In this document: positions 33,595-42,277 of the stretch, piece after piece
Numbering within the stretch: position 1 is the stretch's first letter
Layout of the letters: every line of letters begins with the position of its first letter
From: Eubacterium sp.
Lineage (GTDB): Bacteria > Bacillota > Clostridia > Lachnospirales > Lachnospiraceae
Assembly: GCA_017433295.1 (NCBI GenBank)
Contig: JAFRHL010000034.1
Location: forward strand, 1-64,000
Direction: 5' to 3'
DNA: 64,000 nt
Position numbers and translations under genes: made by a program
Notes under the pieces: model-generated
Told to the model about the DNA's origin: nothing
Seen by the model: the letters and a program-made list of their open reading frames with translations, nothing else
Database searches by the model: none

Positions 33595-34038
33595 ATGGAG
33601 AGTGAATTCAGTTATTATATGGTCAAAAAAAGGGCGCTCCCGGAGGTGCTCCGCAAGGTGGTGGAGGTTAATACCCTGCTGGACTCAGGCAGGGCAGCCA
33701 AGATTCAGGAAGCCATCGACCGGGTGGGGATCAGCAGGAGTTCCTATTATAAGTATAAGGATGATGTTTTCCCACTTCATGAGAAAATGGAAGGGAAGAC
33801 CATCACCTTTGTAATGGAAATGGAAGACAGGCCGGGACTGCTCTCGGAACTTTTGAAGATCGTTGCGGACAGTAAAGCTAACGTCCTGTCCATCCACCAG
33901 AGCATACCGGTAAACCACCTGGCTCTGGTTACCCTGAGTGTCATGGTGCTGCCCATCACGGATGATATCTCAGAGTTATTTGAGAAAATGGGACAGGCCC
34001 GGGGAATCCGTCAGTTAAAGATCATCTCCGGAGAATAG
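33595..34038 (+). CDS. ACT-domain protein (PheB/UPF0735-like)
   Basis: 147 residues from the ATG at 33595, preceded by GAGG; the frame is open further upstream but crosses the terminator. The N-terminal part (YYMVKKRALPEVLRKVVEVNTLL, then AIDRVGISRSSYYKYKDDVFP) looks like a helix-turn-helix. The C-terminal part is an ACT domain (ITFVMEMEDRPGLLSELLKIVADSKANVLSIHQSIP, about 70-105), which usually binds an amino acid. It precedes hom and lysC, so an amino-acid-sensing regulatory role for this pathway is likely (inference). Confidence 0.85.
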   Translation: MESEFSYYMVKKRALPEVLRKVVEVNTLLDSGRAAKIQEAIDRVGISRSSYYKYKDDVFPLHEKMEGKTITFVMEMEDRPGLLSELLKIVADSKANVLSIHQSIPVNHLALVTLSVMVLPITDDISELFEKMGQARGIRQLKIISGE

Positions 34039-34115
34039 GGGAAGCAGACTTATATAATAAATTCACATGCCAGGTCTTCTGGCGCCACATAGAAAGGAAA
34101 AGCAGGAGGAAAGTT

Positions 34116-35318
34116 ATGGTAAAGGTAGCAGTGCTGGGATATGGTACGATCGGCAGAGGCGTCGTTACGGTGTTACAGGGCAACGCGGACACGATCGAGA
34201 AGAAAGCAGGTAAGAGGGTAGAGGTGAAGAAGATTCTTGACCTGCGGGATTTCCCGGGAGACCCCAATGCCGATAAAGTGGTTCATGATTATGAGGAGAT
34301 CCGGACCGACGGGGAGATACAGATCGTAGTAGAATGCATGGGCGGTCTGGAGCCGGCATATACATTTGTAAAAACAGCGCTGCAGCAGGGCAGAAGTGTG
34401 GCTACTTCCAATAAGGAGCTGGTGGCCAAGTATGGCGCGGAGCTTATTGAAATTGCCAAAGAGAATACATGCAACTTCCTGTTTGAGGCCAGCGTCGGAG
34501 GAGCCATCCCAATTATCCGGCCTCTGCTTTCCTGCCTGACTGCCGATAAAATAGAGGAAATAGCCGGTATCCTGAACGGCACCACTAACTATATGCTCTC
34601 GAAGATGGAAAGAGAGGGAGCTGACTTTCATGAAGTCTTAAAGGAAGCCCAGGCAAAGGGTTATGCGGAACTCCATCCGGAAGCGGATATAGAAGGCTGG
34701 GATGCCTGCCGCAAGATTGCCATCCTCACCTCCCTGGCCTATGAGAAGCAGGTGGACTTTGAGGATATACCCACGGAAGGAATCACCAATATTACAGCAG
34801 AAGATATCATGTACGCAAAAAAGATGGAGCGTACCATCAAGCTCATCGGCCAGAGCTGGATTTCCGAAGGAAAGGTCTATGCCATGGTCAGCCCCATGCT
34901 GATAGAAATGGACCATCCTCTGGCACCGGTAAAAGGTGTATTTAACGCCATTTTTGTCCATGGAAATATGGTGGACGATGTGATGTTTTACGGCCAGGGG
35001 GCAGGCAGCCTGCCCACAGCCAGCGCTGTGGCCGCTGATGTGGTGGACTGCGTCAAACATATCGGAAAAACAGTGAAGATCAACTGGAGCAAAGAGAAGC
35101 TGGCATTAGGCGACATAGGCGGATTTGAGAGGAAGTTCTTTGTACGTCTTCCCGGAGATACCCCGGAGGATAAGATCAGGGATCTTTTCGGAGAAGTGGA
35201 AATGATCACGGTACCGGGGCTTGATGAGAAGGCATTTGTCACGAAAGCCATAAAAGAGAACGATTTTGACAAAGCAGCAGCCGCCGTAAATGTGATCAAC
35301 CGCATCCGGCTTCATTAA
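34116..35318 (+). CDS. hom: Homoserine dehydrogenase
   Basis: 400 residues. It reduces aspartate semialdehyde to homoserine. The Rossmann start is VAVLGYGTIGRGVVTVL. VATSNKELVAKYGAELIEIA, FEASVGGAIPIIRPL, ILNGTTNYMLSKM and AKGYAELHPEADIEGWDACRKIAILTSLAY (about 170-210, substrate and metal site) identify it. The C-terminal part, about 80 residues, is ACT-like (FVRLPGDTPEDKIRDLFGEVEMI), which suggests feedback control. AGGAGG precedes the ATG. The order ACT protein-hom-lysC implies one unit. Confidence 0.95.
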   Translation: MVKVAVLGYGTIGRGVVTVLQGNADTIEKKAGKRVEVKKILDLRDFPGDPNADKVVHDYEEIRTDGEIQIVVECMGGLEPAYTFVKTALQQGRSVATSNKELVAKYGAELIEIAKENTCNFLFEASVGGAIPIIRPLLSCLTADKIEEIAGILNGTTNYMLSKMEREGADFHEVLKEAQAKGYAELHPEADIEGWDACRKIAILTSLAYEKQVDFEDIPTEGITNITAEDIMYAKKMERTIKLIGQSWISEGKVYAMVSPMLIEMDHPLAPVKGVFNAIFVHGNMVDDVMFYGQGAGSLPTASAVAADVVDCVKHIGKTVKINWSKEKLALGDIGGFERKFFVRLPGDTPEDKIRDLFGEVEMITVPGLDEKAFVTKAIKENDFDKAAAAVNVINRIRLH

Positions 35319-35398
35319 ACGGGATAAAAACCGGGCCGGACCAGACCAGTATAGAAGAAGCCCTGTTTACAGGTACAGATAAACCAGGAGGAACATGA

Positions 35399-36607
35399 AT
35401 GTTAATCGTAAAGAAGTTTGGCGGCACATCCGTAGGTAACAAAGAAAGAATTCTGAATGTTGCCCGGCGCTGTATCAAGGATTACAATAAAGGACATGAT
35501 ATTGTGGTGGTACTGTCCGCCATGGGCAAATCAACAGATGAGCTGATATTTAAGGCAAAGGATATTAACCCCAATCCTTCAAAGAGGGAGATGGATATGC
35601 TGCTGACCACCGGGGAGCAGGTTTCGGTTGCCCTGATGGCCCTGGCCATAGGGTCCATGGGAGTTCCCTGCGTATCCTTAAATGCATTTCAGGTGGCCAT
35701 GCACACCACCCACCGGTATGGAAACGCCAGATTGAAAAGAATCGACAGCGACCGCATAAGAAATGAACTGGAGCAGCGCAAGATCGTGATCGTAACCGGC
35801 TTCCAGGGCATCGATAAATATGACAATCTGACCACCCTGGGAAGAGGCGGGTCCGACACCACGGCAGTCGCCCTGGCGGCAGCCCTGCACGCAGACGCCT
35901 GCGAGATTTATACCGATGTGGACGGAGTATATACGGCTGACCCCAGAAAGGTGAAGAACGCCAGGAAGCTGGACGTCATCACCTATGACGAGATGCTGGA
36001 GCTTTCCACCCTGGGCGCCGGCGTCCTGCATAACCGGTCTGTGGAACTGGCAAAGAAATACGGAGTACAGCTGGTGGTAAGATCCAGTCTCAACGAGAAC
36101 GAGGGAACAATTGTTAAGGAGGATACAGGCATGGAGAAAATGCTGGTCAGCGGAGTCGCTGTTGATAAAAACGCAACAAGGATCGCAGTAATCGGATTAA
36201 AGGATGAACCGGGAGTGGCTTTCCGCCTTTTTGACGCCCTGGCAAGATTCAAGATCAATGTGGATATGATCCTGCAGTCCGTGGGCAGGGACGGGACAAA
36301 GGACATTTCCTTCACCGTGGATGAAGAGTTCGCCGATGACGCCGTGGCTGTTTTAAAACAGCATTTCCCAAAAAGTAATTATTCGGAGATCAATGTCCGC
36401 CGGGAAGTTGCCAAGCTGTCCATCGTGGGCGCCGGCATGCAGACCAATCCGGGTGTAGCCGCCTCCATGTTCGAAGCCCTTTACAATGTAGGAGTCAACA
36501 TCCGTATGATCTCCACCTCCGAGATCCGGGTAACGGTCCTCATCGACGAGAAATACGTGGATATAGCCATGAACGCTGTCCATGACAAGTTCTCTCTGGC
36601 GGAATAA
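35399..36607 (+). CDS. lysC: Aspartate kinase
   Basis: 402 residues, a monofunctional aspartokinase. The N-terminus KKFGGTSVGNKERI is the kinase signature. TTGEQVSVALMALAI, VTGFQGI, LGRGGSDTTAVALAAALHADACEIYTDVDGVYTADPR (about 145-182) and two C-terminal ACT domains (VIGLKDEPGVAFRLFDALARFKINVDMILQ; LSIVGAGMQTNPGVAASMFEALYNVGVNIRMISTSE) are complete. It makes aspartyl phosphate, the entry to Lys, Thr, Met and DAP. GGAGGAAC precedes the ATG. A repeat-hairpin region follows. Confidence 0.95.
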   Translation: MLIVKKFGGTSVGNKERILNVARRCIKDYNKGHDIVVVLSAMGKSTDELIFKAKDINPNPSKREMDMLLTTGEQVSVALMALAIGSMGVPCVSLNAFQVAMHTTHRYGNARLKRIDSDRIRNELEQRKIVIVTGFQGIDKYDNLTTLGRGGSDTTAVALAAALHADACEIYTDVDGVYTADPRKVKNARKLDVITYDEMLELSTLGAGVLHNRSVELAKKYGVQLVVRSSLNENEGTIVKEDTGMEKMLVSGVAVDKNATRIAVIGLKDEPGVAFRLFDALARFKINVDMILQSVGRDGTKDISFTVDEEFADDAVAVLKQHFPKSNYSEINVRREVAKLSIVGAGMQTNPGVAASMFEALYNVGVNIRMISTSEIRVTVLIDEKYVDIAMNAVHDKFSLAE

Positions 36608-36614
36608 ACTATAA

Positions 36615-36702
36615 GAATCAACTATTTCACCCCGTAAGGGAACAGGCCCCGGGATGAATCAACCATTTCACCCCGGGAAGGGAACAGGCCTCCCGGGGTG
36701 AA
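36615..36702 (+). repeat. Two 41-bp tandem copies with a hairpin after lysC
   Basis: Copy 1 is 36615-36655 and copy 2 starts at 36656; both contain ATCAAC/ATCAACC, ATTTCACCCCG and AAGGGAACAGGCC. In copy 2 TTCACCCCGGG (36667-36677) pairs perfectly with CCCGGGGTGAA (36692-36702). No U-tract follows, so it is not a standard terminator. Confidence 0.7.
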
Positions 36703-36736
36703 GCCACTTACAACTCATATCAGAAGGAAGACATCA

Positions 36737-38185
36737 ATGAGAGTTTTAGCAGGATATCAGCCGGAAAAGGTTTTTAAATATTTTGAAGAGATTTGCGCCA
36801 TCCCCCACGGGTCCGGCAATGTCAAAGAGATCAGTGATTATCTCGTGACATTTGCTAAAGAGAGGGGGCTTCAATACCGGCAGGATGAAAAATACAATGT
36901 GATCATCCGGAAGTACGGTTCAAAGGGTTATGAGGATTCAGTTCCCGTGATCCTGCAGGGACATATGGATATGGTGGCCGTAAAGGATCCGGGTGTGGAT
37001 AAGGATATGGAAAAAGACGGCCTGGATTTGGCCCTTGAAGGCGACATGATCTATGCCCGGGGAACTTCCCTTGGAGGCGATGACGGGATCGCAGTGGCCT
37101 ATATGCTGGCAGTCCTTGATGAGGAAAGCCTGGCCCATCCCCCGGTGGAAGCTGTATTTACCACCGATGAGGAAGTAGGTATGCTGGGGGCGGCTTTTTT
37201 AGACTGTTCAGATCTTAAAGGAAGGACATTACTCAATATAGATTCAGAAGATGAAGGTGTTTTTACGGTAAGCTGCGCGGGAGGAGCCACTATAAAATGT
37301 ATTTTTCCCGTTCAGAGAGAAAAGAAGAAACTGTGCCGGCTGACCTTCGAGATTGACGGCCTTAAGGGAGGCCATTCCGGAGCGGATATTGATAAGGGTA
37401 CATTAAATGCCAACCTGGCTCTGGGCAGGATCCTTTATGGCCTGGCAAAAGAGACCGGCCTGGGAATCATTGATATCAGCGGCGGGGAGAAGGATAATGC
37501 TATCCCGGTATGGTGCCGGGCCGACCTGGCAATTTCAAAGGAGGATGTCCGGGAGACTGCCGACAGGGCCCGCGAGATTTTTGATACGATAAAAGAAGAA
37601 TACAAGACTGTGGAACCCGGCATAAAGCTCAGCCTTTCTGTCAAAGAGCCTGAGCTGGTGGAGCTTTTAAGGCCTGTTTGTGCAGAAAAAGTGACTACAG
37701 CCCTTATGAATATGCCCTGCGGGATCCAGAGAATGAATCCGGACATGAAGGATATGGTTCAGACCTCTTTAAATCTCGGTGTTGTACGCACCGAAAAAGA
37801 TGCGGTGACCATGACCTTTTGTGTACGCAGCTCCAGTGAGACAGAGAAGAGACACCTGATCGACCGGATCTTATGCCTGTGCGGGGCACTGGGAGGAAGC
37901 ATGGAAGTTGCCGGAGACTACCCCGGCTGGGAATACCAGCCCCGGTCAAGAGTAAGAGACGTTATGGTGGAGACTTTTCAGGAGCTGTACAGACAGACGC
38001 CCGTAGTGGAGGGTATCCATGCGGGACTTGAATGCGGTCTCTTTTCCGCAAAGCTTCCGGGGCTGGACGCCATATCCTTCGGTCCCCAGATCAACGACAT
38101 TCACACAAGCCGGGAGAGGCTGAGCATGGAAAGCGTGAAAAGGACATGGGAGCTTCTGCTGAAAACCCTGGAGAAACTACAGTAA
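36737..38185 (+). CDS. pepD: Aminoacyl-histidine dipeptidase (PepD, M20 family)
   Basis: 482 residues from the ATG at 36737 (GAAGGA upstream); a GTG 39 bases earlier lies within the repeat region and is rejected. PEKVFKYFEEICAIPHGSGN is the usual PepD start. Zinc-site blocks are LQGHMDMV (His, Asp), GTSLGGDDGIAVAYMLAVL, FTTDEEVGMLGA (catalytic Glu) and LNIDSEDEG. The C-terminus has EGIHAGLECGLFSAKLPGLDAISFGPQINDIHTSRER. It cleaves dipeptides such as Xaa-His in the cytosol, which fits peptide import by the opp system encoded upstream. Confidence 0.93.
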   Translation: MRVLAGYQPEKVFKYFEEICAIPHGSGNVKEISDYLVTFAKERGLQYRQDEKYNVIIRKYGSKGYEDSVPVILQGHMDMVAVKDPGVDKDMEKDGLDLALEGDMIYARGTSLGGDDGIAVAYMLAVLDEESLAHPPVEAVFTTDEEVGMLGAAFLDCSDLKGRTLLNIDSEDEGVFTVSCAGGATIKCIFPVQREKKKLCRLTFEIDGLKGGHSGADIDKGTLNANLALGRILYGLAKETGLGIIDISGGEKDNAIPVWCRADLAISKEDVRETADRAREIFDTIKEEYKTVEPGIKLSLSVKEPELVELLRPVCAEKVTTALMNMPCGIQRMNPDMKDMVQTSLNLGVVRTEKDAVTMTFCVRSSSETEKRHLIDRILCLCGALGGSMEVAGDYPGWEYQPRSRVRDVMVETFQELYRQTPVVEGIHAGLECGLFSAKLPGLDAISFGPQINDIHTSRERLSMESVKRTWELLLKTLEKLQ

Positions 38186-38250
38186 AGATTTTAGTAGAAA
38201 AAATTTAATTATTTTGTAATAAAACTGTTTCTTTTTTTGAAATTTTGTGT

Positions 38251-38256
38251 TATAAT
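38251..38256 (+). promoter_or_regulatory. Probable -10 box for the deaminase gene
   Basis: TATAAT at 38251-38256 in a T-rich region, with only a weak -35 candidate. It lies 92 bases before the chosen start codon. Confidence 0.4.
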
Positions 38257-38347
38257 TTAACTCCACCTTTAGATGGATCAATGGGTTTATCCTGATTTGT
38301 TACAAGATCTTTACAGATCGTGGCTGCCGGAAAGGAGCGGACTGCTG

Positions 38348-38827
38348 ATGAAGAGACAAGATTATTTATCCTGGGATGCCTATTTTATGGGGATAGCCCT
38401 CCTGTCGGCAGAGAGGAGCAAGGATAACAATACCCAGGTAGGCGCATGTATCGTAAGTCCTGATAATAAGATCCTTTCCATGGGATATAACGGGATGCCC
38501 ACAGGATGTGACGATGACCGCATGCCCTGGGAGAGGACCGGGACACCGCTGGATACCAAGTATATGTATGTATGCCATGCGGAGCTCAACGCCATTTTGA
38601 ACTACAGCGGCGGTTCTTTAAAGGGCGCCAGGATCTATACGACTCTTTTCCCCTGTAATGAGTGTACCAAGGCCATTATACAGTCGGGAATCAGGGAAGT
38701 TATTTACTATTCGGATAAGTACGCTGATACGGATTCCACCATCGCATCCAAGAGGATGTACGATATGGTGGGGGTTAAGTACAGACAGTATCAGAAGGAA
38801 GGGAAAACCCTATCACTGGATGTCTGA
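38348..38827 (+). CDS. dCMP deaminase family protein (ComEB-like)
   Basis: 159 residues. Zinc-site motifs of the deoxycytidylate deaminase family are CHAELNAILNYSG (H-A-E) and PCNECTKAIIQSGIREVIYYSDKY (PCxxC). The N-terminal SWDAYFMGIALLSAERSKDNNTQVGACIV is typical. The enzyme makes dUMP from dCMP for thymidylate synthesis. The ATG at 38348 has AAAGGAG upstream. An in-frame ATG at 38273 has no ribosome site and is too close to the promoter. It is a single-gene unit. Confidence 0.9.
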   Translation: MKRQDYLSWDAYFMGIALLSAERSKDNNTQVGACIVSPDNKILSMGYNGMPTGCDDDRMPWERTGTPLDTKYMYVCHAELNAILNYSGGSLKGARIYTTLFPCNECTKAIIQSGIREVIYYSDKYADTDSTIASKRMYDMVGVKYRQYQKEGKTLSLDV

Positions 38828-38864
38828 CCGTATCCGGCGATAGAGCCGGTCCGGATCCGGCCGG

Positions 38865-38882
38865 GGAACGCCGGGGCGTTCC
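38865..38882 (+). terminator. Weak hairpin after the deaminase gene
   Basis: GGAACGC/GCGTTCC with a 4-base loop. T residues downstream are scattered (TGATATTAATAAATTTT), so termination strength is uncertain. Confidence 0.4.
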
Positions 38883-38903
38883 TGATATTAATAAATTTTC
38901 CAC

Positions 38904-38933
38904 TTGACAAATACTCATAGAAGATGGTATATT
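38904..38933 (+). promoter_or_regulatory. Promoter of infC-rpmI-rplT
   Basis: TTGACA (38904-38909), 18-base spacer, TATATT (38928-38933). It starts a leader of about 185 bases. Confidence 0.8.
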
Positions 38934-38939
38934 AGGCAA

Positions 38940-39088
38940 GGTTATTTTATAACTGATGAAGAAGCAGAGTGTCCACTCTCACCTCAGCACATACGGTGAC
39001 TCGGGTTTATATCAGGTAATAGTAACGGTAGTGGTATATCGGATATTATTATGAGATCAGGTGGATAGTCATGCGACTGTCTTTTTTT
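38940..39088 (+). ncRNA. L20 leader with attenuator terminator
   Basis: The leader contains AGCAGAGTGTCCACTCTCACC followed by CTCAGCAC/GGTGACTCGGG pairing. I recognise this arrangement as the Firmicutes L20 leader in front of infC-rpmI-rplT. Ribosomal protein L20 binds it and favours the terminator GATAGTC/GACTGTC plus T7 (39064-39088), limiting its own operon. Assignment is from position and remembered consensus. An Rfam covariance search would settle it. Confidence 0.8.
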
Positions 39089-39122
39089 GTGTTTCTAAAT
39101 TTATTTATGGAGGTGTACTGCT

Positions 39123-39629
39123 ATCAACGATTTGATGATTAATGAACAGGTAAGGGACAGAGAGGTTCGTCTGATCAGTGAGAAGGGAGAGCAGCTCGGA
39201 ATCATGTCAGCCCGGGAAGCGATGAAGATCGCCCGGGAAGCAGAGCTTGACCTGGTGAAGATTGCGCCTAATGCCAAGCCCCCTGTATGTAAGATAATTG
39301 ATTACGGTAAGTACCGTTATGAGCTTGCCCGCAAGGAGAAGGAAGCCCGGAAGAAGCAGAAGACCATCGATGTGAAGGAAGTCAGGCTTTCCCCCAATAT
39401 CGATAAGAATGATCTCAATACCAAGATTAATCAGGCCCGCAAGTTCCTGACCAAGGGTGACAAGGTAAAGGTGACCTTAAGGTTCAGGGGAAGAGAGCTG
39501 GCCCATGTGAACTCCAGCAAGGTGATCCTTGACGAGTTTGCCGGACAGCTTTCAGATATCGCGGTGGTAGACAGGAAGCCGAAGTTCGAAGGACGAAGCA
39601 TGATAATGTTTTTAACAGAAAAACGTTAA
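39123..39629 (+). CDS. infC: Translation initiation factor IF-3, probable AUC start
   Basis: 168 residues if read from ATC at 39123. IF-3 blocks premature subunit joining and proofreads the start codon. LMINEQVRDREVRLISEKGEQLGIMSAREAMKIAREAELDLVKIAPNAKPPVCKIIDYGKYRYE is the conserved N-domain, and LKFRGRELAH-like TLRFRGRELAHVNSSK the C-domain. GGAGG (39109-39113) is nine bases from ATC, but 18 from TTG (39132) and 21 from ATG (39135). A non-AUG start is normal for infC in other bacteria and lets IF-3 control itself. The alternative starts remain possible. Confidence 0.92.
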   Translation: MNDLMINEQVRDREVRLISEKGEQLGIMSAREAMKIAREAELDLVKIAPNAKPPVCKIIDYGKYRYELARKEKEARKKQKTIDVKEVRLSPNIDKNDLNTKINQARKFLTKGDKVKVTLRFRGRELAHVNSSKVILDEFAGQLSDIAVVDRKPKFEGRSMIMFLTEKR

Positions 39630-39669
39630 AGAATGTTTATAGAACAACAGGATTAGGAGGACTTAAGTT

Positions 39670-39867
39670 ATGCCGAAAATGAAAACAAGCAGATCAGCCG
39701 CTAAGCGTTTCAAGAAGACCGGAAGCGGTCAGTTAAAGAGAAATAAAGCTTACAAGAGCCACATTTTGACCAAAAAGACCACAAAGAGAAAGAGAAACTT
39801 ACGCAAGTCTACCCTGGTAGATGAGTCCAACGTAAAGAACATGAAGAAGATTTTACCATATCTTTAA
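39670..39867 (+). CDS. rpmI: 50S ribosomal protein L35
   Basis: 65 residues, the normal length. [51 protein letters not shown] is a typical L35 sequence, very basic, as an rRNA-binding protein of the large subunit. AGGAGG precedes the ATG. It lies 40 bases after infC and 23 before rplT, the standard order in Firmicutes. Confidence 0.97.
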   Translation: MPKMKTSRSAAKRFKKTGSGQLKRNKAYKSHILTKKTTKRKRNLRKSTLVDESNVKNMKKILPYL

Positions 39868-39890
39868 TCGTATAGAGGAGGAAGCAGACT

Positions 39891-40247
39891 ATGGCCAGAG
39901 TAAAAGGCGCCCTGAGCGCAAGGAAAAGACATAACAGAACACTGAAGCTCGCGAAGGGTTACAGAGGCGCGAGATCAAAGCAGTACAGAGTAGCCAAGCA
40001 GTCCGTGATGAGAGCGCTGGCAACTTCTTACGCAGGAAGAAAACAAAGAAAGAGACAGTTCAGACAGTTATGGATTGCCCGTATCAATGCGGCAGCAAGA
40101 ATGAATGGTATATCCTACAGCAAGCTGATGTACGGCTTAAAGCTGGCAGGAGTTGAAGTGAATAGAAAGATGCTCTCAGAGATGGCGATTAGCGATCCGG
40201 ACGGATTTGCAGCCCTCGTTGAGTTAGCGAAAGGAAAGATAGCCTGA
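39891..40247 (+). CDS. rplT: 50S ribosomal protein L20
   Basis: 118 residues. [62 protein letters not shown] is diagnostic. It is an early assembly protein of the 50S subunit and the expected repressor of this operon through the L20 leader. GAGGAGG precedes the ATG. A textbook terminator follows. Confidence 0.98.
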   Translation: MARVKGALSARKRHNRTLKLAKGYRGARSKQYRVAKQSVMRALATSYAGRKQRKRQFRQLWIARINAAARMNGISYSKLMYGLKLAGVEVNRKMLSEMAISDPDGFAALVELAKGKIA

Positions 40248-40254
40248 TGAAAGA

Positions 40255-40286
40255 GACCGGCAAGCGAATGCTTGCCGGTCTTTTTT
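40255..40286 (+). terminator. Terminator of infC-rpmI-rplT
   Basis: Perfect 11-bp stem GACCGGCAAGC/GCTTGCCGGTC with loop GAAT, then T6. Confidence 0.95.
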
Positions 40287-40353
40287 AATACAAAAAACCC
40301 AGTCCATTCTTTAAATAACATTAAAAAAATATTTCATTAGAGAGGAGAGTTTT

Positions 40354-41472
40354 ATGAGTTACTTAACAAAATGTAAAAAAGCCTTAACTATTATCATGGC
40401 AGCTTTTATTTTAGCTGGTTCAATTACCGCTCCGACTTCTGCAGCCACCCTTTTAAGTGTCTCCGGAACACGAAAAAAAGTTTACACCGGAAGAAAGTCC
40501 AACGTATACTTTGAGGGAAAGAATTTAAGCACGGCAGTAAGATACGGTATCTATTATAATGATAATTTCATGGTTCCCTACAGTTATATGCTCGTAAAAA
40601 AGGGTCCCCGGATTAAATCTTCCTATAACAGCAAGCGTAAAATAATAAAGCTTGCCTATGGGGGAAAAACCGTTAAAATGAAATTAAACAGCAAGGTGAT
40701 ATATGTTAACGGAATCAGAAAGAGTAACTTAAATACTCCTCCCATCAAAGTAAAAATGGAAGGCAGCAACCTGATCGTTGTGCCGATCAAGAGAATCTGC
40801 GCTGAACTCGGACTGGGTTACTCCTATGGATCTTCCACCAGAAAGATTTACATTTCGAAGAAAGCCGTACAGGCCGCTCCTGCAGCCCCGGCTCAGACTG
40901 AGACACCGGCTGTAGATACACAGAATCTTTCTTCTGCTTTAAACAGTATTGTTCAGGCAACATCCTTTAAAAACCTTACCACTGCCGCATTTATCGGAGT
41001 TCTCGGACCTCTGGCCCAGAACGATTACCATAAGAGCGGTGTGCTGGCCTCCGTAACTCTGGCTCAGGCCATCAATGAAAGTGGCTGGGGTAAAACTGAT
41101 CTTGCCCAGAGGGGTAACAACATTTTCGGTATGAAGATAAATCTTTCCGGCAACACCTGGTCCGGTTCCGTCTGGGATGGAAAGAGCAATGTAAGTATCA
41201 TCACGACAGAAGAGTATGGTGGAAAGAAGGTAAAGATCAGAGCCAGCTTCCGTAAGTACAATTCCGTAGCAGAATCCATTGCCGATCATTCCGCGTACCT
41301 GTGCAATGCCATGAACGGTTCCAGGAGACGCTATAGCGGACTCACTGCCACAAAGAGCTATGCCGAACAGTTAAGGATCATTCAGAAGGGCGGATACTGC
41401 ACATGGAGCAGTTATATATCGGAACTTACAGGCCTGATAAAGAAGTATGATCTCACAAAGTACGATAGCTGA
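40354..41472 (+). CDS. Secreted endo-beta-N-acetylglucosaminidase with stalk domain
   Basis: 372 residues. A signal peptide (cleavage about after TSA near residue 30) is followed by a copper-amine-oxidase-N-like stalk domain (KTVKMKLNSKVIYVNGIRK, then VVPIKRICAELGLGYSY). After a Pro/Ala linker comes a glucosaminidase domain: SVTLAQAINESGWGKTDLAQRGNNIFGMK (catalytic Glu in INESGWG, about 245), KYNSVAESIADHSAYL and YAEQLRIIQKGGYCTWSSYI. It should cut peptidoglycan glycan strands outside the cell. GAGAGGAG precedes the ATG. The next gene begins right after its stop. Confidence 0.88.
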   Translation: MSYLTKCKKALTIIMAAFILAGSITAPTSAATLLSVSGTRKKVYTGRKSNVYFEGKNLSTAVRYGIYYNDNFMVPYSYMLVKKGPRIKSSYNSKRKIIKLAYGGKTVKMKLNSKVIYVNGIRKSNLNTPPIKVKMEGSNLIVVPIKRICAELGLGYSYGSSTRKIYISKKAVQAAPAAPAQTETPAVDTQNLSSALNSIVQATSFKNLTTAAFIGVLGPLAQNDYHKSGVLASVTLAQAINESGWGKTDLAQRGNNIFGMKINLSGNTWSGSVWDGKSNVSIITTEEYGGKKVKIRASFRKYNSVAESIADHSAYLCNAMNGSRRRYSGLTATKSYAEQLRIIQKGGYCTWSSYISELTGLIKKYDLTKYDS

Positions 41473-41473
41473 T

Positions 41474-42205
41474 ATGACTGATAAAGAAAAGAAAGAGTCC
41501 CATGAAACTGTCGAGTCATCCATAGGCTCCATACTATTTTCCATAATACTGGTGGCAGCTGCCATGGGATTTGTATTCGGTTTCAAATATTTTCTTGCCG
41601 GCAGGACCTACAGGGGACCTGAGATACCTGAGGTTCTGGAGGAAGAAAAGTCGAACAGGCAAGAAGGCAGGACGGCTCTGGAAGAAGATACTGATTTCAA
41701 GTATGAATACATAGTAATCCAGGGACTATCCGGCAAAGAACTCAGGGCTTCCGAAAAACCGGATGAAAACAGCTACACCGGCAGCAAACTGGAGGAAGGA
41801 CAGATCCTCAAGGTAAGCGGCAGAGGAATAGTGGATGGAAAATTCTACTACATCCTTCCCGGTGATCTCTACCTGAGGGACAGTAAGAGTATCATGCCCC
41901 TTAAGGAGTACATCCTGCTTGATGGTTATGTTACTATAACTTATATCAATTCCACAGGGGTCCGTCTGCGGAGATGGCCGGACTTTGACGCGGATAATAT
42001 CGTCAGCTCTGCCTATGTGGGTGACAAGGTCGATATCAAGGGACGGGTGACAACTGTGACAAACACTACGGCCTTCGTCACCAAAAGCGGCTGTTACATG
42101 ACCACCAACAGCAGGTACCTGAATGACCACACCACTGTGGTGCCGGATAAAGAGTCCGTGACGGAGTCAAAAAAGGAATCTGAACCGGAAAAAATAAAAA
42201 AATAA
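41474..42205 (+). CDS. Single-pass membrane protein with SH3-like extracellular region
   Basis: 243 residues from the ATG at 41474, one base after the preceding stop; a longer start at 41447 overlaps that gene. One membrane helix (SIGSILFSIILVAAAMGFVFGFKYFL, about 17-42) follows a short charged cytoplasmic end. The outside part has two SH3-like stretches (IQGLSGKELRASEKPDENSYTGSKLEEGQILKVSGRG, then STGVRLRRWPDFDADNIVSSAYVGDKVDIKGRV) and a charged tail. No clear ribosome site is seen, so it is probably translated by coupling to the glucosaminidase gene. It may help anchor or target wall enzymes (inference). Confidence 0.65.
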   Translation: MTDKEKKESHETVESSIGSILFSIILVAAAMGFVFGFKYFLAGRTYRGPEIPEVLEEEKSNRQEGRTALEEDTDFKYEYIVIQGLSGKELRASEKPDENSYTGSKLEEGQILKVSGRGIVDGKFYYILPGDLYLRDSKSIMPLKEYILLDGYVTITYINSTGVRLRRWPDFDADNIVSSAYVGDKVDIKGRVTTVTNTTAFVTKSGCYMTTNSRYLNDHTTVVPDKESVTESKKESEPEKIKK

Positions 42206-42217
42206 TTTAAAAAGTGC

Positions 42218-42246
42218 TTGCATTCTGCTGAGAGCTGTGTTATAAT
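42218..42246 (+). promoter_or_regulatory. Promoter of tRNA-Leu
   Basis: TTGCAT (42218-42223), 17-base spacer, TATAAT (42241-42246), 31 bases before the mature 5' end. Confidence 0.85.
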
Positions 42247-42277
42247 ATTGCTTGTCGGTAAGAAAGAGACCGGCTGC

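Noticed and set aside
36698-36736. GTG start 13 codons upstream of pepD
   Set aside because: It lies in the hairpin repeat and has no ribosome site; the ATG at 36737 does and gives the normal PepD N-terminus.
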